A stretch of 64,000 bases of DNA, taken from Nemertoderma westbladi. Lineage: Eukaryota; Xenacoelomorpha; Nemertodermatida; Nemertodermatidae. Positions within the stretch are counted from its first letter, which is position 1. The number at the start of each line of letters is the position of its first letter. The stretch covers positions 26,128 to 90,127 of the forward strand of contig JAUCBJ010004127.1 of assembly GCA_032718475.1 (NCBI GenBank), read 5' to 3'. Below are positions 53,797-64,000 of this stretch, one piece after another. The translations under genes were made by a program, and so were the position numbers. The notes beneath the pieces were generated by a model. That model ran no database searches, had not been told where the DNA came from, and saw only the letters and a program-made list of their open reading frames with translations.

Positions 53797-55740
53797 AGGA
53801 AGAGAGAGCTAAACAAATCCAGGCAACGACTACTTGTTACATTAAGGGGGAGGGTCATTACGAGATTGGTTTGCCCTTCAGATGGAGAGAACCCAGCTTT
53901 ATTAATAACCGATCTTTAGCCATCAAAAGAATCGAACAACTGCACCGGCGCTTATCATCCAACGATCGAGCTAAAGAGATGTATAAGATGCAATTAAAGA
54001 AATTTATAGATAAGGGATATGCGGAGCGAGTTCCAGTGGAAACACCCATAACAGAGACAATGTATTACTTAACCCATCATTACGTTCCTAAACCCGGTAA
54101 ACCAGATGAAGTCCGGGTAATATTCGACAGCTCCGCCCTTTATAAGGGACAATCCCATAATTCTGAACTGTTGCCGGGACCCAACTTACTCCAATCTTTA
54201 TTGGGAATATTATTATGACTCTGGCAATATTCTATCGCCTTCGCCTCAGATATTGAAGGCATGTTTCTTCAAGTTAAAGCGTTACCGCGGGATCGAGATG
54301 ATTTCTGTGGTGGCCTGAAGGAAACCTCAACTGAGAACCGGTGGAGTACTGGATGACCATCCAGGCTTTCAGGATCATATCTAGCCCCTCGAACGCTTGT
54401 TCGGTAGTGCGCACCACTGCCGACGATAATAGAGACACCTTCTCTAAAGCGGTTATCGACAACATCAAATGAGATATTTACATGGATGACAACCTTAAGT
54501 CCCTCCCCTCAGTGGAAGAAGCAATTGAGGTTGCCAAGGGAACGGTAAAGTGCTTACAACAAGGTGGATTTCGCCTAACCAAATTCACTAGTAACTCCCG
54601 TGAGTTCCTGGAATCGATCCCAGTGGAAGACCGAGGTGTTAAAGATCTTGACATCATTAAGGACGATCTCTTGGGCTGAAATGGGACACAGAGAGAGACA
54701 TTTTATTCTTCCAACTGAAACAACGCAAAAATCCTGTTCGAACTAAACGAATTTGCCTGAGTATTCTGTGCACTTATTTCGATCCATTGGGATTCATTAG
54801 TCCTGTATTCCTGGTCACTCGGAGTCTGGTGCAACAAATGTGGCTCGAAAACCACTCTTGGGATGATCCACTCCAGGGGAGAACTGCTAAAGAAGTGGAT
54901 CAAGTGGGAGGATTCTTTACGAGCTATCGAGAACTTTAAGATTTCCTGCTCGTATTTCGGTCACGTTCTCCCCACGTATCCCCACGGACCAACTCCATGT
55001 TTTTGGAGATGCCAGCGATATCGGAATAGGTATAGTAGCCTACCTGAGGATTGAAACTCCCGATGGAATTAAAGTTTAATTAGTCGCCTCAAAGGCTCTA
55101 ATAAACAACAAACTGCAAGTCCCTAGAACGGAGTTAAAAGCGGCACTATACGCTACAGCCATTGGCCGGAATGTAACTGAACAGATCGGATATCCATTAG
55201 AGAAAACTGTTTATTGGACTGACGCATTACTCGTTCTGGAATATATCACTAATGAAGCCTGTCAGTTCAGCGTCTTTGTTTCCAACCGAGTAGCTATTAT
55301 ACTCAGTCGCACTAATATAGACCAATGGAGACATTGCCCTGGGACGATTAACCCCACCGACATCGCCTCCAGAGGAGCAACTCCTCAAGAACTGACAGAT
55401 ACTCCAGATTGGTTAGGTGGCCCCGACTTCCTAAGTAAAGAAGAGGAGGAATGGCCCCCTCATCTCACCACAGCTGAGATCAGACAAGCCAAGGGAGTGG
55501 AAAAGGTCAAACCAAAAACCTGGGCGAATAAATCCAAACTGTTCAAACCAGCGATTGATCTGTCTGTGCTACTTACCGCCGGTGACCCCACTATGGATCC
55601 TAACCAACCAAAATCCATGGGCATTACCCGAGCCCTGAATAAATCGGTTATTGAAATGAGGGAAAGAAATTGGAAGTCTGGAACATCAGATGTCTCAAAG
55701 ATACTCTCTCCCCTCATCCTAATTAAATTACGAATAATGT
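53797..55740 (+). pseudogene. X4 pol: reverse transcriptase and RNase H (BEL/Pao)
   Basis: The only copy in the window that keeps RT. 53871-54218: FRWREPSFINNRSLAIKRIE, YYLTHHYVPKPGKPDEVRVI, then FDSSA and LLPGPNLLQSLLGIL, the BEL signature. After TGA at 54216: DIEGMFLQVK, then the catalytic IYMDDNL at about 54476 and GFRLTKFTSNSREFLESIP. Further frames give FDPLGFISPVFLVTRSLVQQ, RNase H parts (VASKALINNKLQVPRTELKA, VYWTDALLVLEYI) and INPTDIASRG near 55345. It ends at about 55735 after SDVSKILSPLIL, where homology with X2 stops; the integrase is absent. At least five stops or shifts make it inactive. Confidence 0.85.
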
Positions 55741-56350
55741 GAAGAATGGCATTGATACGGTGGGTGCGATTTCGCAAGACACTTTTTTAAAACGCTTATA
55801 AATAAAATTTAAAGGCGAAATCGAAAATTCCGTCTTCATGGTAATAAACCACAGTGAGTTGAACTAGTTGTGTTTCAAATTTCAAGCAATATGATAACGA
55901 TTTGTAGAAAAATTTGGGGGGGGGGGGGGGCGGGGGGGTCCGTGTCATCAGAAAATGACACTATATTACGGGTCATGGTGTATAATGTACACAAGATGCG
56001 TATGTAACCACAGTGCCCTCTATAGCGATTTTCCGGGGTATTTATGTGCTTTTCCTATCTTCTTTTTTGTTTTTGTTTTTGTCTTCGGTTTTTTGTTTCT
56101 TGTATTTTTCTTAATCTGTAAAAATTATCTGGCAACCAATCACCTTAACCAATATGTAGACAGTTATCATTATGTCGTATTCTACCTAACCATCCGAATT
56201 CTACCGAATCCAATTATACCATTCATGTAGACACATGACCACTCCTGGGATTTCCCCATCAGCTTCTCCCAACACTTTAGATTGATAGCTTACAACTAAC
56301 TCGGTGTATTTTCCCTATCACCATTACCCTATCACTATTACCTCACATTA
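55741..56350. other. Noncoding between X4 and the inverted fragment
   Basis: No gene. G15 at 55916-55930 followed by a C and more G. The 91-codon hydrophobic frame at 55955-56230 is T-rich low complexity. The segment separates two halves of a pol region that are now in opposite orientations. Confidence 0.5.
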
Positions 56351-56565
56351 TACAGTATATACACGTTCGTGGGGACTTCGCGCAGAACGAGGCTCAGTTA
56401 TGAGACACAAATTAAAATTTAGAATATAATAAAAGCAGTACTCGTCTTCATTATAATCCTCGTTGTGCTCGTCCTGATTTGTATTTAAATATATTTCCTA
56501 AACGCAGACTTGCGATCTTTATAACTATCGATGCGTTCAATATGCGAAGCCGAATACGAATACGT
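56351..56565 (-). repeat. Single diverged copy of the 34.1-kb repeat module
   Basis: 56355-56425 is the complement of 34967-35035 (CACGTTCGTGGGG...CGAGGC), and 56430-56565 is one inverted 156-bp-type unit (GCAGTACTCGTCTTCATTAT). So both parts belong to one repeat family, in a different arrangement from 34115-35035. Confidence 0.7.
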
Positions 56566-56895
56566 ATTAGCCCATCTATCATTGTGCTAGAAAAAGAATC
56601 CCTTAAGCGCATCTGTGGATTTCTTAACAGCAGGAAATACTTTTCGGAATTCTCATAACATTGCAGGAGTCTCAGTATTTGCTTGTTGGTATAGTCATGT
56701 TCTTGGTAACTAATTTTATCAGTTAGAAACTTAGTAGGTAGCCGATAAGTGGGAAGGTCTTTGGTAGTGTGGACCCTTTCAGCTACTTCAGAGTTGGCGT
56801 CATTAGCGATCTTCGTCCTGGAATAATGATGATGAAAACATCGCTTTAAATACACAATGGCTCTGCAAAGTCTATTCCAGGAGCTATAATGAGCC
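56566..56895 (-). pseudogene. X5: inverted BEL pol fragment (integrase linker)
   Basis: The minus strand reads APGID...LCRAIVYLKRCFHHHYSRTK, which matches X2 24126-24192 (SSWNRLCKAVVYLKRCFYRH). It continues into a segment with FLTDKISYQEHDYTNKQILR that the other copies lack. Its start corresponds closely to the point where X4 stops (55735), but in opposite orientation, so it is probably the displaced continuation of X4. The end of the coding homology near 56566 is uncertain. Confidence 0.6.
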
Positions 56896-57686
56896 GATTA
56901 ATAGAAAGCTTGCGTTGCAAGGATTCGAAATATGTAACAATATCTGAATTTCGTTGTGAAACAGCTGAGAAATAGGCATTCAACGATTGCAAGAATTATT
57001 GTTCGCTGCAAGCCATTTATTCTATAAAGTGCAGAATGAAAGGGTGACAAATTTTCAGAGTTGATTTTGTTTAAAATACTAGCTATATCGTAATAAATTG
57101 TTGCCACAAAATTACGATTTATAATAATAAACTTAATTTCTGAATTTCTTATACTGTACTGCATAAAAATTTTAGCTACTTATCTCAGTAATAAAGAAAT
57201 AAAAAAAAAATAAACTTATTAATTAATTTGATTTAATTTCATAGTAAAAAAACGTAACTTAACAAACAAAAACAATAAAACACTGTATGAATGAGTTAGA
57301 CATGAGTTTAAAATGCTCGATTAAATTGATAAACAATACTACAATACTGCCGTACTATATTTGATCTGCATGCTGACTGAAGATTAGGCCTACATTATAG
57401 TTCAGCTTTCGACAACGAATTCCTAATCGGCGAATTTGGTAGAATTTAATACATAATAGAATAGTAAGTAGCAAGCTTTCGACACTCATCAACGTGAAGT
57501 AGTCCTGCGGACAACGGGTGCTGGCTGCTCATCTACGACTTCCAACTTTGGAGTCCGACAAAGTAATCCGGACGAGACCAGAACACCATTCCTCCACTCC
57601 TCTACTCTTCCACTCTTGTCGTCTATTCAGTTTGGGTTCGTGGCATAGGCCCAAATTGTCTGTCTATATAATTTTTCAATTTTAAT
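56896..57686. other. Noncoding; probable 5' UTR of the following LINE at its right end
   Basis: AT-rich to about 57450. From about 57475 the composition changes to mixed, leading to the ATG at 57687; this part may be the LINE 5' UTR. No promoter motif supported. Confidence 0.4.
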
Positions 57687-60482
57687 ATGGACGTGAGTTG
57701 TATAACACTCTCGGACAGCATCCTTAAGAATGATGTGCCACCCAGTACCGAAGAGTGTTTTTTATTTGCTGGTAAAGAACTATCCAGCCGTGACATCGAA
57801 TCTCTTCGAAATAATAACTGGCTTAATGACAATGTTATAGATGCTGTCCTACGATACCTTTGCTTAGAATATAACGGATCTACACATATCTTTAGCTCAC
57901 ACTTTTTGGAAACCTTTAGGTGCAGAGGTTATGACTCTGTTAAAAACTGGTCAAATTCAAATACTTTCAACCTCGATTTTATATTTTTTCCTATAAACAA
58001 GGGTAATATTCACTGGACCCTTGCTGCCTTCTCACCCAAACCCCCTCGGCCTACCCTCTGGCTCTTTGACTCGCTTGGAAATGTTGACCACCAGGCATTA
58101 TATGACATTAAGAGATGGATCGATCTCGAAGCACAGAAGCTAGGAGTGCAACCCCAAGATGTTAGAGTGCCCCCCCTCCCCCCACTACCACGCAAACAGT
58201 TTAACTCATACCAGTGTGGCGTATACATTTGTCGCTTTGCCAAAATGTGCCTACACCAAGAGTCAGCCAACAAAATCAATGACGAAACAATTGGAGAATT
58301 TTGTAAGTCACTGTTACAGACAATTGAAAAAAATTCCACCTTAGTAAGACCCGCAAATAGAGAAAATGACAATGAACAGGATCCTCAGTCTAGTCATATT
58401 CCAACAGAACAGCCATCCCAGACCCCACAACCATCATCATCCACGAAGCATACATTTGGGTCCCAAAGCAGACGTGCATACTGCACATCATGTAAGAAAC
58501 CTTACACACTTACCAATAGCAGGCAGCTCCGTAGGCACAGGTCAGCAAATGGTGACGAGTGCCCTGGCTCTGGTCGTTCAGTACAGGTGGATCAAAGTAA
58601 TTTGCTCTGTTCTCAACCCCAGGATAGACCCTCAATGATAGATGTCCCGTCACCACTAGGACCACATCCCATCGAGGAATCAGCTACTCAGCTTTTGAAA
58701 CTCGTCAGAGATGCCAGAGTGAGACTACTTAATTTTATCCAGGTGGCCAAGACACTGAGTAACTGCATACATTCAGTGCTCAAGAATAATGGTCATTCCT
58801 CATGGTCCAGACTGCTCCTTATGCCATACATTTGCCTGAAGCGCCCTGAGCGAGGGGGACAGAAACAACGCAAGTCACCATCTTCACTTGTTAACAACAA
58901 TTGTGCCATTTTTAACTCTACGACTGACTTAATGACACTTTTTAAACCAAAAAAGTATAATAACAAAGCTGAGAATAAAGGTACCCCAATTGATAGAGAT
59001 GATGCGAATAGACTCCTGGCTTCGGCAGTATCGCAGAAGCTCGATGCAGTCGATGTAAAGGGAGCTATCCGCATAGCGACGTGCGAAGACTCTATAGCTG
59101 CATTTGATAAGTTGACTCTAGAAAAACTCAAAGAGAAACATCCACCAACTCCCCCAGACCGACGCCCCTTTCCAGACCAACCAGCTGATGTAAACCCGGT
59201 AACTGTTACATCGAAGTCTGTGAAAGCATCAATCAATAATTTCAAACCCGGTTCTTCAGGTGGGCTCTCAGGCTTAAGCCCACAGCATTTGCAGGATGCT
59301 ATATCACAGCGCTCAGGTGAAGCAGGCCTCTCACTCCTTGCGGACTTAACATCCTTGGTTAATCTAGTGCTCTCAGGTGATGTCCCAGATTCGGCTTCCC
59401 CTGTTATTATTGGTGCTTCAGTAACTGCCTTTAACAAAAAGGATGGTGGCATCCGCCCTATAGCAGTAGGGGAAACCATACGGCGACTGGCCGCAAAGTG
59501 TGCCACCCAGGCAGTCTCAGTTAAGTTCAGCGGCGTATTTGCACCATCACAACTTGGATTTGGAACCCCTGGGGGTTGCGAGGCAGCTGTGCATGTGCTG
59601 CGAAGCTTTGTGCAATCAGCTGAGGAACAAGATGTCATCCTAAAGCTTGATTTTAAGAACGCTTTTAATACTTTGAGAAGGGATCACGTTGCAGATTGTA
59701 TTGCAGATAAAGCCCCCGAGCTTCTCCCATTTTATAGGTTATGTTATGGTAGAACGACCCTCCTCTCATTTGGTCAAGATCTGCTGCTTTCTGAGGAGGG
59801 TTTCCAACAGGGGGACCCTTTAGCTGTCTTTGGATTTTGCCTAGGACTCCACCCGAATCTTGACAAATTACAGACAATATTCAAAGCAGGTTATATTGAT
59901 GACGTTACAGTTGGAGGAAACTGGGAAAAGGTACACTCCAATCTTTCATCTTTCAGAACAGCATGTAGCGATATAGGGCTATCTCTTAATGAGTCAAAAT
60001 GTGAACTAACCATCATTGGGGACAAGTCAGGTGAGGAAAACCCAATCTTAACTTCATTCCAGAAAATCTGTCCAGGAATCAAGTTGACTAGATCACAGGA
60101 TTTAGAGCTACTTGGTGCCCCCATTGGCCCCGAAGCCCTCTCTAATGCCATCTGTAAGAAGTTGGACAACCTCAGTCTGTTTCACAATCGTCTCCGTCTC
60201 CTTGACAACCATGACGCCTTTTTCCTACTCAAAAACTGTCTAGCCATACCCAAACTTACATACATGCTCCATTCATCACCAACTTTCAACGAACCCCATC
60301 TACTTAGCAAGATCGATAACAATATAAGGGAGTCTCTAGAAGAAATAACGAACGTTAAACTGGAAACTGAAACCTTGGAGCAAGCAATCCTTCCTCGCTA
60401 CATTTTTAAAACATATATCATTGTTACTATGGCAACGTTAAAGAGTTGTAGAACAAATGAAACGTATTATATACTATTCTAG
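57687..60482 (+). CDS. LINE polyprotein with N-terminal Ulp1-like protease, zinc finger and RT (NeSL-like)
   Basis: 931 codons without a stop. Residues 30-215 form a Ulp1/SENP-type cysteine protease: WLNDNVID, then the His in NIHWTL (H109), Asp in LFDSLG (D128), Gln in KQFNSYQ (Q171) and Cys in QCGVYICRF (C177), all catalytic positions filled. Next is a C-x2-C-x14-H-x7-C zinc finger (C266, C269, H284, C292). RT follows: GGIRPIAVGETIRRLAAKC, LGFGTPGGCEAAVHVL, KLDFKNAFN (D655), FQQGDP (705-711) and YIDD (736-739). A Ulp1-like domain before a non-LTR RT is known from the NeSL/Utopia clade, which carries a C-terminal restriction-like endonuclease. That part is missing here because a TA-flanked element enters at 60401; the last 26 codons come from it. 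Likely an inactive copy with a conserved body. Confidence 0.88.
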   Translation: MDVSCITLSDSILKNDVPPSTEECFLFAGKELSSRDIESLRNNNWLNDNVIDAVLRYLCLEYNGSTHIFSSHFLETFRCRGYDSVKNWSNSNTFNLDFIFFPINKGNIHWTLAAFSPKPPRPTLWLFDSLGNVDHQALYDIKRWIDLEAQKLGVQPQDVRVPPLPPLPRKQFNSYQCGVYICRFAKMCLHQESANKINDETIGEFCKSLLQTIEKNSTLVRPANRENDNEQDPQSSHIPTEQPSQTPQPSSSTKHTFGSQSRRAYCTSCKKPYTLTNSRQLRRHRSANGDECPGSGRSVQVDQSNLLCSQPQDRPSMIDVPSPLGPHPIEESATQLLKLVRDARVRLLNFIQVAKTLSNCIHSVLKNNGHSSWSRLLLMPYICLKRPERGGQKQRKSPSSLVNNNCAIFNSTTDLMTLFKPKKYNNKAENKGTPIDRDDANRLLASAVSQKLDAVDVKGAIRIATCEDSIAAFDKLTLEKLKEKHPPTPPDRRPFPDQPADVNPVTVTSKSVKASINNFKPGSSGGLSGLSPQHLQDAISQRSGEAGLSLLADLTSLVNLVLSGDVPDSASPVIIGASVTAFNKKDGGIRPIAVGETIRRLAAKCATQAVSVKFSGVFAPSQLGFGTPGGCEAAVHVLRSFVQSAEEQDVILKLDFKNAFNTLRRDHVADCIADKAPELLPFYRLCYGRTTLLSFGQDLLLSEEGFQQGDPLAVFGFCLGLHPNLDKLQTIFKAGYIDDVTVGGNWEKVHSNLSSFRTACSDIGLSLNESKCELTIIGDKSGEENPILTSFQKICPGIKLTRSQDLELLGAPIGPEALSNAICKKLDNLSLFHNRLRLLDNHDAFFLLKNCLAIPKLTYMLHSSPTFNEPHLLSKIDNNIRESLEEITNVKLETETLEQAILPRYIFKTYIIVTMATLKSCRTNETYYILF

Positions 60483-60958
60483 AACATAAGTAAAAAAAAT
60501 ATATTACGTTCTAGAACATATAGCTAGTTTTTATTAATTTAAAAATAGCTAGTAAATTAAATATAATTGTATTTAAATGAATTTCTGAATACATGTAAAT
60601 GAATATTGAAAATTGGTATATTTGTAACATATAGGCCTACCAGTAGCTAGTTTTTTTTAATTAAAATACAGTAGCTACCGGTAGTAGATTAAAAAAAATT
60701 ATTTTTAAGTAAATTGCAAAATACATTTAAATGAATATTGAAAATTTCCAAACTACAGTACCAAACATTAATAAAAAAAAGTTTTTTTATTATTTTTAAA
60801 ATTTCTAGCTATTTTAAATTTGAAAAATAACTAGCTATATGTTCTAGAACGTTATATTTTTAATTTTATTTATGTTCTAGAATAGTGTATAATATTTATA
60901 TTGTGTTCCAGAACTCTACAATGTTGCCATGGTATCCATGATTTATGGAATAAAAATG
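60401..60958. mobile_element. 558-bp inverted-repeat element (MITE) inside the Ulp1-RT LINE
   Basis: Arms of about 135 bp are inverted complements: the left CATTTTTAAAACATATATCA, ATGGCAAC and TTCTAGAACATA blocks match the complement of 60820-60958. TA flanks both ends (60399-60400 and 60959-60960). The AT-rich middle repeats CTAGCTATTTT-like motifs. No coding capacity. TA duplication suggests a Tc1/mariner-type MITE. It truncates the LINE frame after the conserved EQAILP motif. Confidence 0.85.
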
Positions 60959-60960
60959 TA

Positions 60961-62107
60961 GTGGTACACGGATACGGAACTGCTACCTTAGTTTTAATAT
61001 TGTCTGCGTCAAAAGAGTCAGTCCCCCAATCTGCAAAACTGTAATAACAAAAGTACTACACCGCAGTCACAGTTATAGTTATAGTATTTGATAACTAAAT
61101 GTGCACTTAATTTCTAGGTATACTATCTAATTAAATAACATTATCTGAGCACTCGAGAGCAGAAATTAAACAACGCGGCTCCTTTCCATCAATTAGTATC
61201 AAATTTAAACATTCGTGATTTTTTGCTTTAAATGGAAGTTCTACATACAGGCGTGCGACATGATGGTAGGCCAGTGGCGACGGGTGTGTACTTTAACGAC
61301 CACCCAACAACGGTTATTCAAGAAATATCGACCGTTGGGGAGATGGGGGGGGGGGGGGGGGGGGGTGAAATTTGACCCATCTCGGCGAATTCATATTTCG
61401 TCTTAATGTTAAATTAAAAATTAAGGGAAATGAGCGGGTTACAATTTCACATACTGTAATTCTAACCAAAACAATAAATTAAAGACAATAGAAAAGGTTA
61501 CAGTTGTATTTTTAGGAATGATCAGCTGTTATCTGCGTCGATTTTACCCTGGAGCGGCATAAAACTAACAAAAAGTAAAATTTTTATTCGGCCGTTAGGC
61601 CAGGGATTACGTGCAAAGTTTGACAACTTATTTCCAGTGCGGTACCTCTCGAACTATACTCCCCAATGGAAAAGCCAGTACTCATTTAGCTATCATTTAA
61701 GGATGCAAACAAAAATGCGGCCTTGTTACACCCGCTTTTTATTCCGTCGAAAGTCCCCTTATCTGTAGCTGGGAAATATATCTGAGAAATAGAGCTATAA
61801 CATTTACGCTGTTACCTACTATATAAATACATAATTTCATAAATTTATTGCTCTACTGTAGAAAGGCCATATATGAAAGCATTAAAAATGACTGAAATAG
61901 TAGACATAAAATAAGATTATTACTGAAATAATGTCTACCATAAGTCATATTCGTTGTATAGGAACAAAATAGAAGTGATAAAAATATATATGCATAGTTA
62001 TTTCCCCCCAAAATACCACGCCCCATTTTTAATCAACTCCCCCCAAACAAAACCCTTTTAGAAATGTTTGAAGCCTTAGCCATAAATTACTCATAGGTGA
62101 GTGAAGA
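60961..62107. other. Noncoding; possible decayed continuation of the LINE at its start
   Basis: The first ~90 bases (60961-61050) are the direct right flank of the MITE and may be decayed LINE coding DNA, but no restriction-like endonuclease motif is found. G21 at 61345-61365. The rest is AT-rich with no frame supported. Confidence 0.4.
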
Positions 62108-62263
62108 TAATGGGGAATAACACACTTATTACCCTATTATTGAGTTATTTTCCCGGTTATTTAACCCGCGGGCAGGAAACTACCCGAGGGCGAAGCCCGA
62201 GGGTGTTCCTGCCCAAGGGTCATAACTCAATAATAGGGTAATAAATATAGTTATTCCCCATTA
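62108..62263. repeat. 156-bp palindromic element (hairpin MITE)
   Basis: TAATGGGGAATAA at the left pairs with TTATTCCCCATTA at the right. ACTTATTACCCTATTATTGA pairs with TCAATAATAGGGTAATAAAT. GGGCAGGAA pairs with TTCCTGCCC, and CCGAGGGC-GAA-GCCCGAGG forms the tip. Nearly the whole length folds as one hairpin. Confidence 0.85.
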
Positions 62264-64000
62264 CAAACTGTTTAAAATAACAATACAATGGTGGGCTATG
62301 TAAAAAAATATTCGAATTCCCCCTAGGGAAAATAACCAGTTATTAATCCTATCCCGCTTTTGGTAGCTTAGTTACATCCAATCAATTAGAATATAATAAT
62401 AAAATATAAAATATTCGCATATTAATAGGTTCCATCCACTAGCTACCATGGATACAATTCACAACCACTTTGTTTAGAACTTATTACAGAATTGTTGCCG
62501 AAGGTATGATCCCGTAAGACAGAAAATTAGGGGCTTTGCAGCAGTTTGGCGGGTCGTATCTATAGTAGGTCATGGGTCTAGCACGTCGAAAGAACTTAGC
62601 CGTAACTAAAATGATGTCCTCTTTCAGATGAGAGAAATAATTTGAATAGTAAATTAATAATAAATTGAATAGCTCCAGTTGTTTTCGAGACATGAGGGAG
62701 TTCCTGGCACCCATACCATATCAGCCCCTTTCAAAATTGATAAAATTACACAAAATACATCACCCTTCAAAGACTTTGGTATAACCATTAAACCATACTA
62801 TGCTTTCGATTTCGAGTCGAATTCATTATTAGTAATCGAAAGCGAAATTAGAATAAAATCTTCAATGTTTATTTATTTAATAGACACTAAAAAAAAAGAG
62901 CACATACTAACAAGTAGCTCGAAATTTTCGAATAGCCAAAAGTGGTAAATTTGGCAGAATAGTTTGACTACTGTGGTTTTAGAATGTGCTGATTTCATTG
63001 GCAAGGTTTATAAAATTGTGCTATTTTCAAAAATGGCAAATTTGTCAGTCGAAAATTCTAAGTGCCAGCCAGTGCATTTCTATTTCAGTACTGCAGTACT
63101 CCGGTACTGGTCCGGAAATGTAGAATGTAGTATATTATTATGTAGGCCTACAGTATGTGTTATGTACATTGCACTGCTGCACTCGCATTGTGCTAGTACT
63201 ACTGCGTCACGTTTGTCATTCCATTAATGCTGACTGCATTATGCTGTTAGGCATCAATGCCTTATCATTATTACATTACCTAATTACGTCCGTACCTGTG
63301 TTTATTTGAAAAGTTATTATCACCTCTACATGGGCTGGCAGGTGGCAGCTGGCAGCTAATCTTGGTCTGGACATACTGTAGTATCTGAATCTGTATGCAG
63401 GCCGTAACAGTTATAGTTGGAAAGTGCTGTGTGTATAGATGCCGCTCGCGCGCTCGGTCTACAGTGGCACTTACTTACTTAGTTCGACTCGTCAGGGCTC
63501 TTCTACAGAATAGATGACACAAGGGCCTTTCACTAACATTTGTACATTTCGACGGGCGATATATTCATTAACTAACTTCAGTGTGCGTGCAGATTGCCTC
63601 AAACTCCTCGAAGACCGCCAGTAAAAAGACTAATACCCGCCAATACCGACCTGAATACCGTCCATCGTCCATTGAAATTCATTAAGGAGAGTAAAATTAG
63701 TTTTTTTTATCTGATGTAGAGATGAAGCTACTGCTGGACTTGGGGTTGGAGGGGCCGGTTATTCTTTAAGAACCATGACGCTAGTGTAATTCTCCTGCTT
63801 AAACCAGCGGGACTCATATCTGAATTCCCCGAGGACATATCGACCCTTAGTAAGACAATGCGTGACCACCTTAACAGCGTTCACTTCTTAGACTGGACGC
63901 AATAAAAATTCATCCCTCTCCAAGGGAAATTCGACGCAAATAACAGCTGATTATTATAAAAAAATATAAAACTGTAACCTGTTCTATTGTGCATAGTTTA
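62264..64000. other. Noncoding, no gene recognised
   Basis: Two short frames at 62484-62714 (minus) and 62679-62948 (plus) look protein-like in composition (HLKEDIILVTAKFFRRARPM on the minus strand) but show no known motif and overlap each other. From 63100 on there are scattered GTAGGCCTACAG and ACTGCAGTACT palindromes. Nothing else supported. Confidence 0.35.

Noticed and set aside
55955-56230. 91-codon hydrophobic frame
   Set aside because: T-rich low-complexity stretch (FFFVFVFVFGF) with no family features.
63700-63910. Possible C-terminal endonuclease piece of the Ulp1-RT LINE
   Set aside because: A short stretch looked vaguely similar to RT C-termini, but frames are broken and no CCHC or PD-D motif is visible.

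Overview
This window looks like a block of animal (metazoan) DNA, probably from a marine invertebrate, made almost entirely of nested and decayed transposable elements. There is no operon structure, ribosome-binding-site pattern or compact gene packing. The DNA is AT-rich, and almost every long reading frame belongs to a eukaryotic element: BEL/Pao LTR retrotransposons, RTE-type and other LINEs, a LINE with a Ulp1-like protease, and Tc1/mariner-like and piggyBac-like non-autonomous DNA elements. The only sign of a host gene is a broken beta-1,3-galactosyltransferase-like (GT31) sequence at 14.6-15.3 kb. The species cannot be named from sequence alone; the many TAGGCCTA and ACCGGT palindromes are only a weak hint.

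The dominant actor is one large BEL/Pao-like family, here called X, seen in four copies plus a fragment. X1 (minus, 1-6348) is cut by the window edge. X2 (plus, 17503-31955) and X3 (minus, 36319-46719) face each other tail to tail. X4 (plus) is scattered over 30763-33185, 49516-50246 and 53111-55735. X5 (minus, 56566-56895) is a short pol fragment. Together the copies show this layout: LTR of about 1.17-1.19 kb (TGT...ACA), leader of about 2.3 kb, gag-pol (novel N-terminal region, Ala/Glu coiled coil, DUF1759-type domain, zinc knuckles, aspartic protease, RT, RNase H), 3' noncoding stretch, an extra coding block called Y, a purine-rich tract, then the LTR. Y sits between pol and the 3' LTR in both X2 and X3. 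It contains a Cys/His cluster and a very basic C-terminus and is not envelope-like. It is the best candidate here for something undescribed.

Region by region: 1-6.35 kb is the 5' part of X1 with a 2.57-kb TA-flanked DNA element inside its leader. 6.35-9.7 kb holds a second gag-like family (Z) into which X1 inserted, plus a Cys-rich frame. 11.2-14.1 kb is a decayed two-ORF LINE. 14.6-15.3 kb is the GT31 pseudogene. 15.3-17.5 kb is noncoding with G/C homopolymers, a minisatellite and a hairpin. 17.5-32 kb is X2, invaded by about 3 kb containing a LINE scrap and a 1.5-kb 55-bp satellite. 32-33.2 kb is the X4 gag half, joined to a LINE tail. 33.5-36.3 kb is noncoding with a 156-bp tandem repeat. 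36.3-46.7 kb is X3. 47.4-49.5 kb is a LINE tail split by a TTAA-flanked piggyBac-like element. 49.5-55.7 kb is the second half of X4, split by a young RTE LINE with a 66-bp target duplication. 57.7-60.4 kb is a Ulp1-Zn-RT LINE whose C-terminus is cut by a 558-bp inverted-repeat element. The rest is noncoding.

Nothing here works as a pathway. The main content is insertion history, much of which can be ordered because uninterrupted copies of the same target lie elsewhere in the window. All assignments come from reading motifs and comparing copies by eye; no database search or alignment was run.
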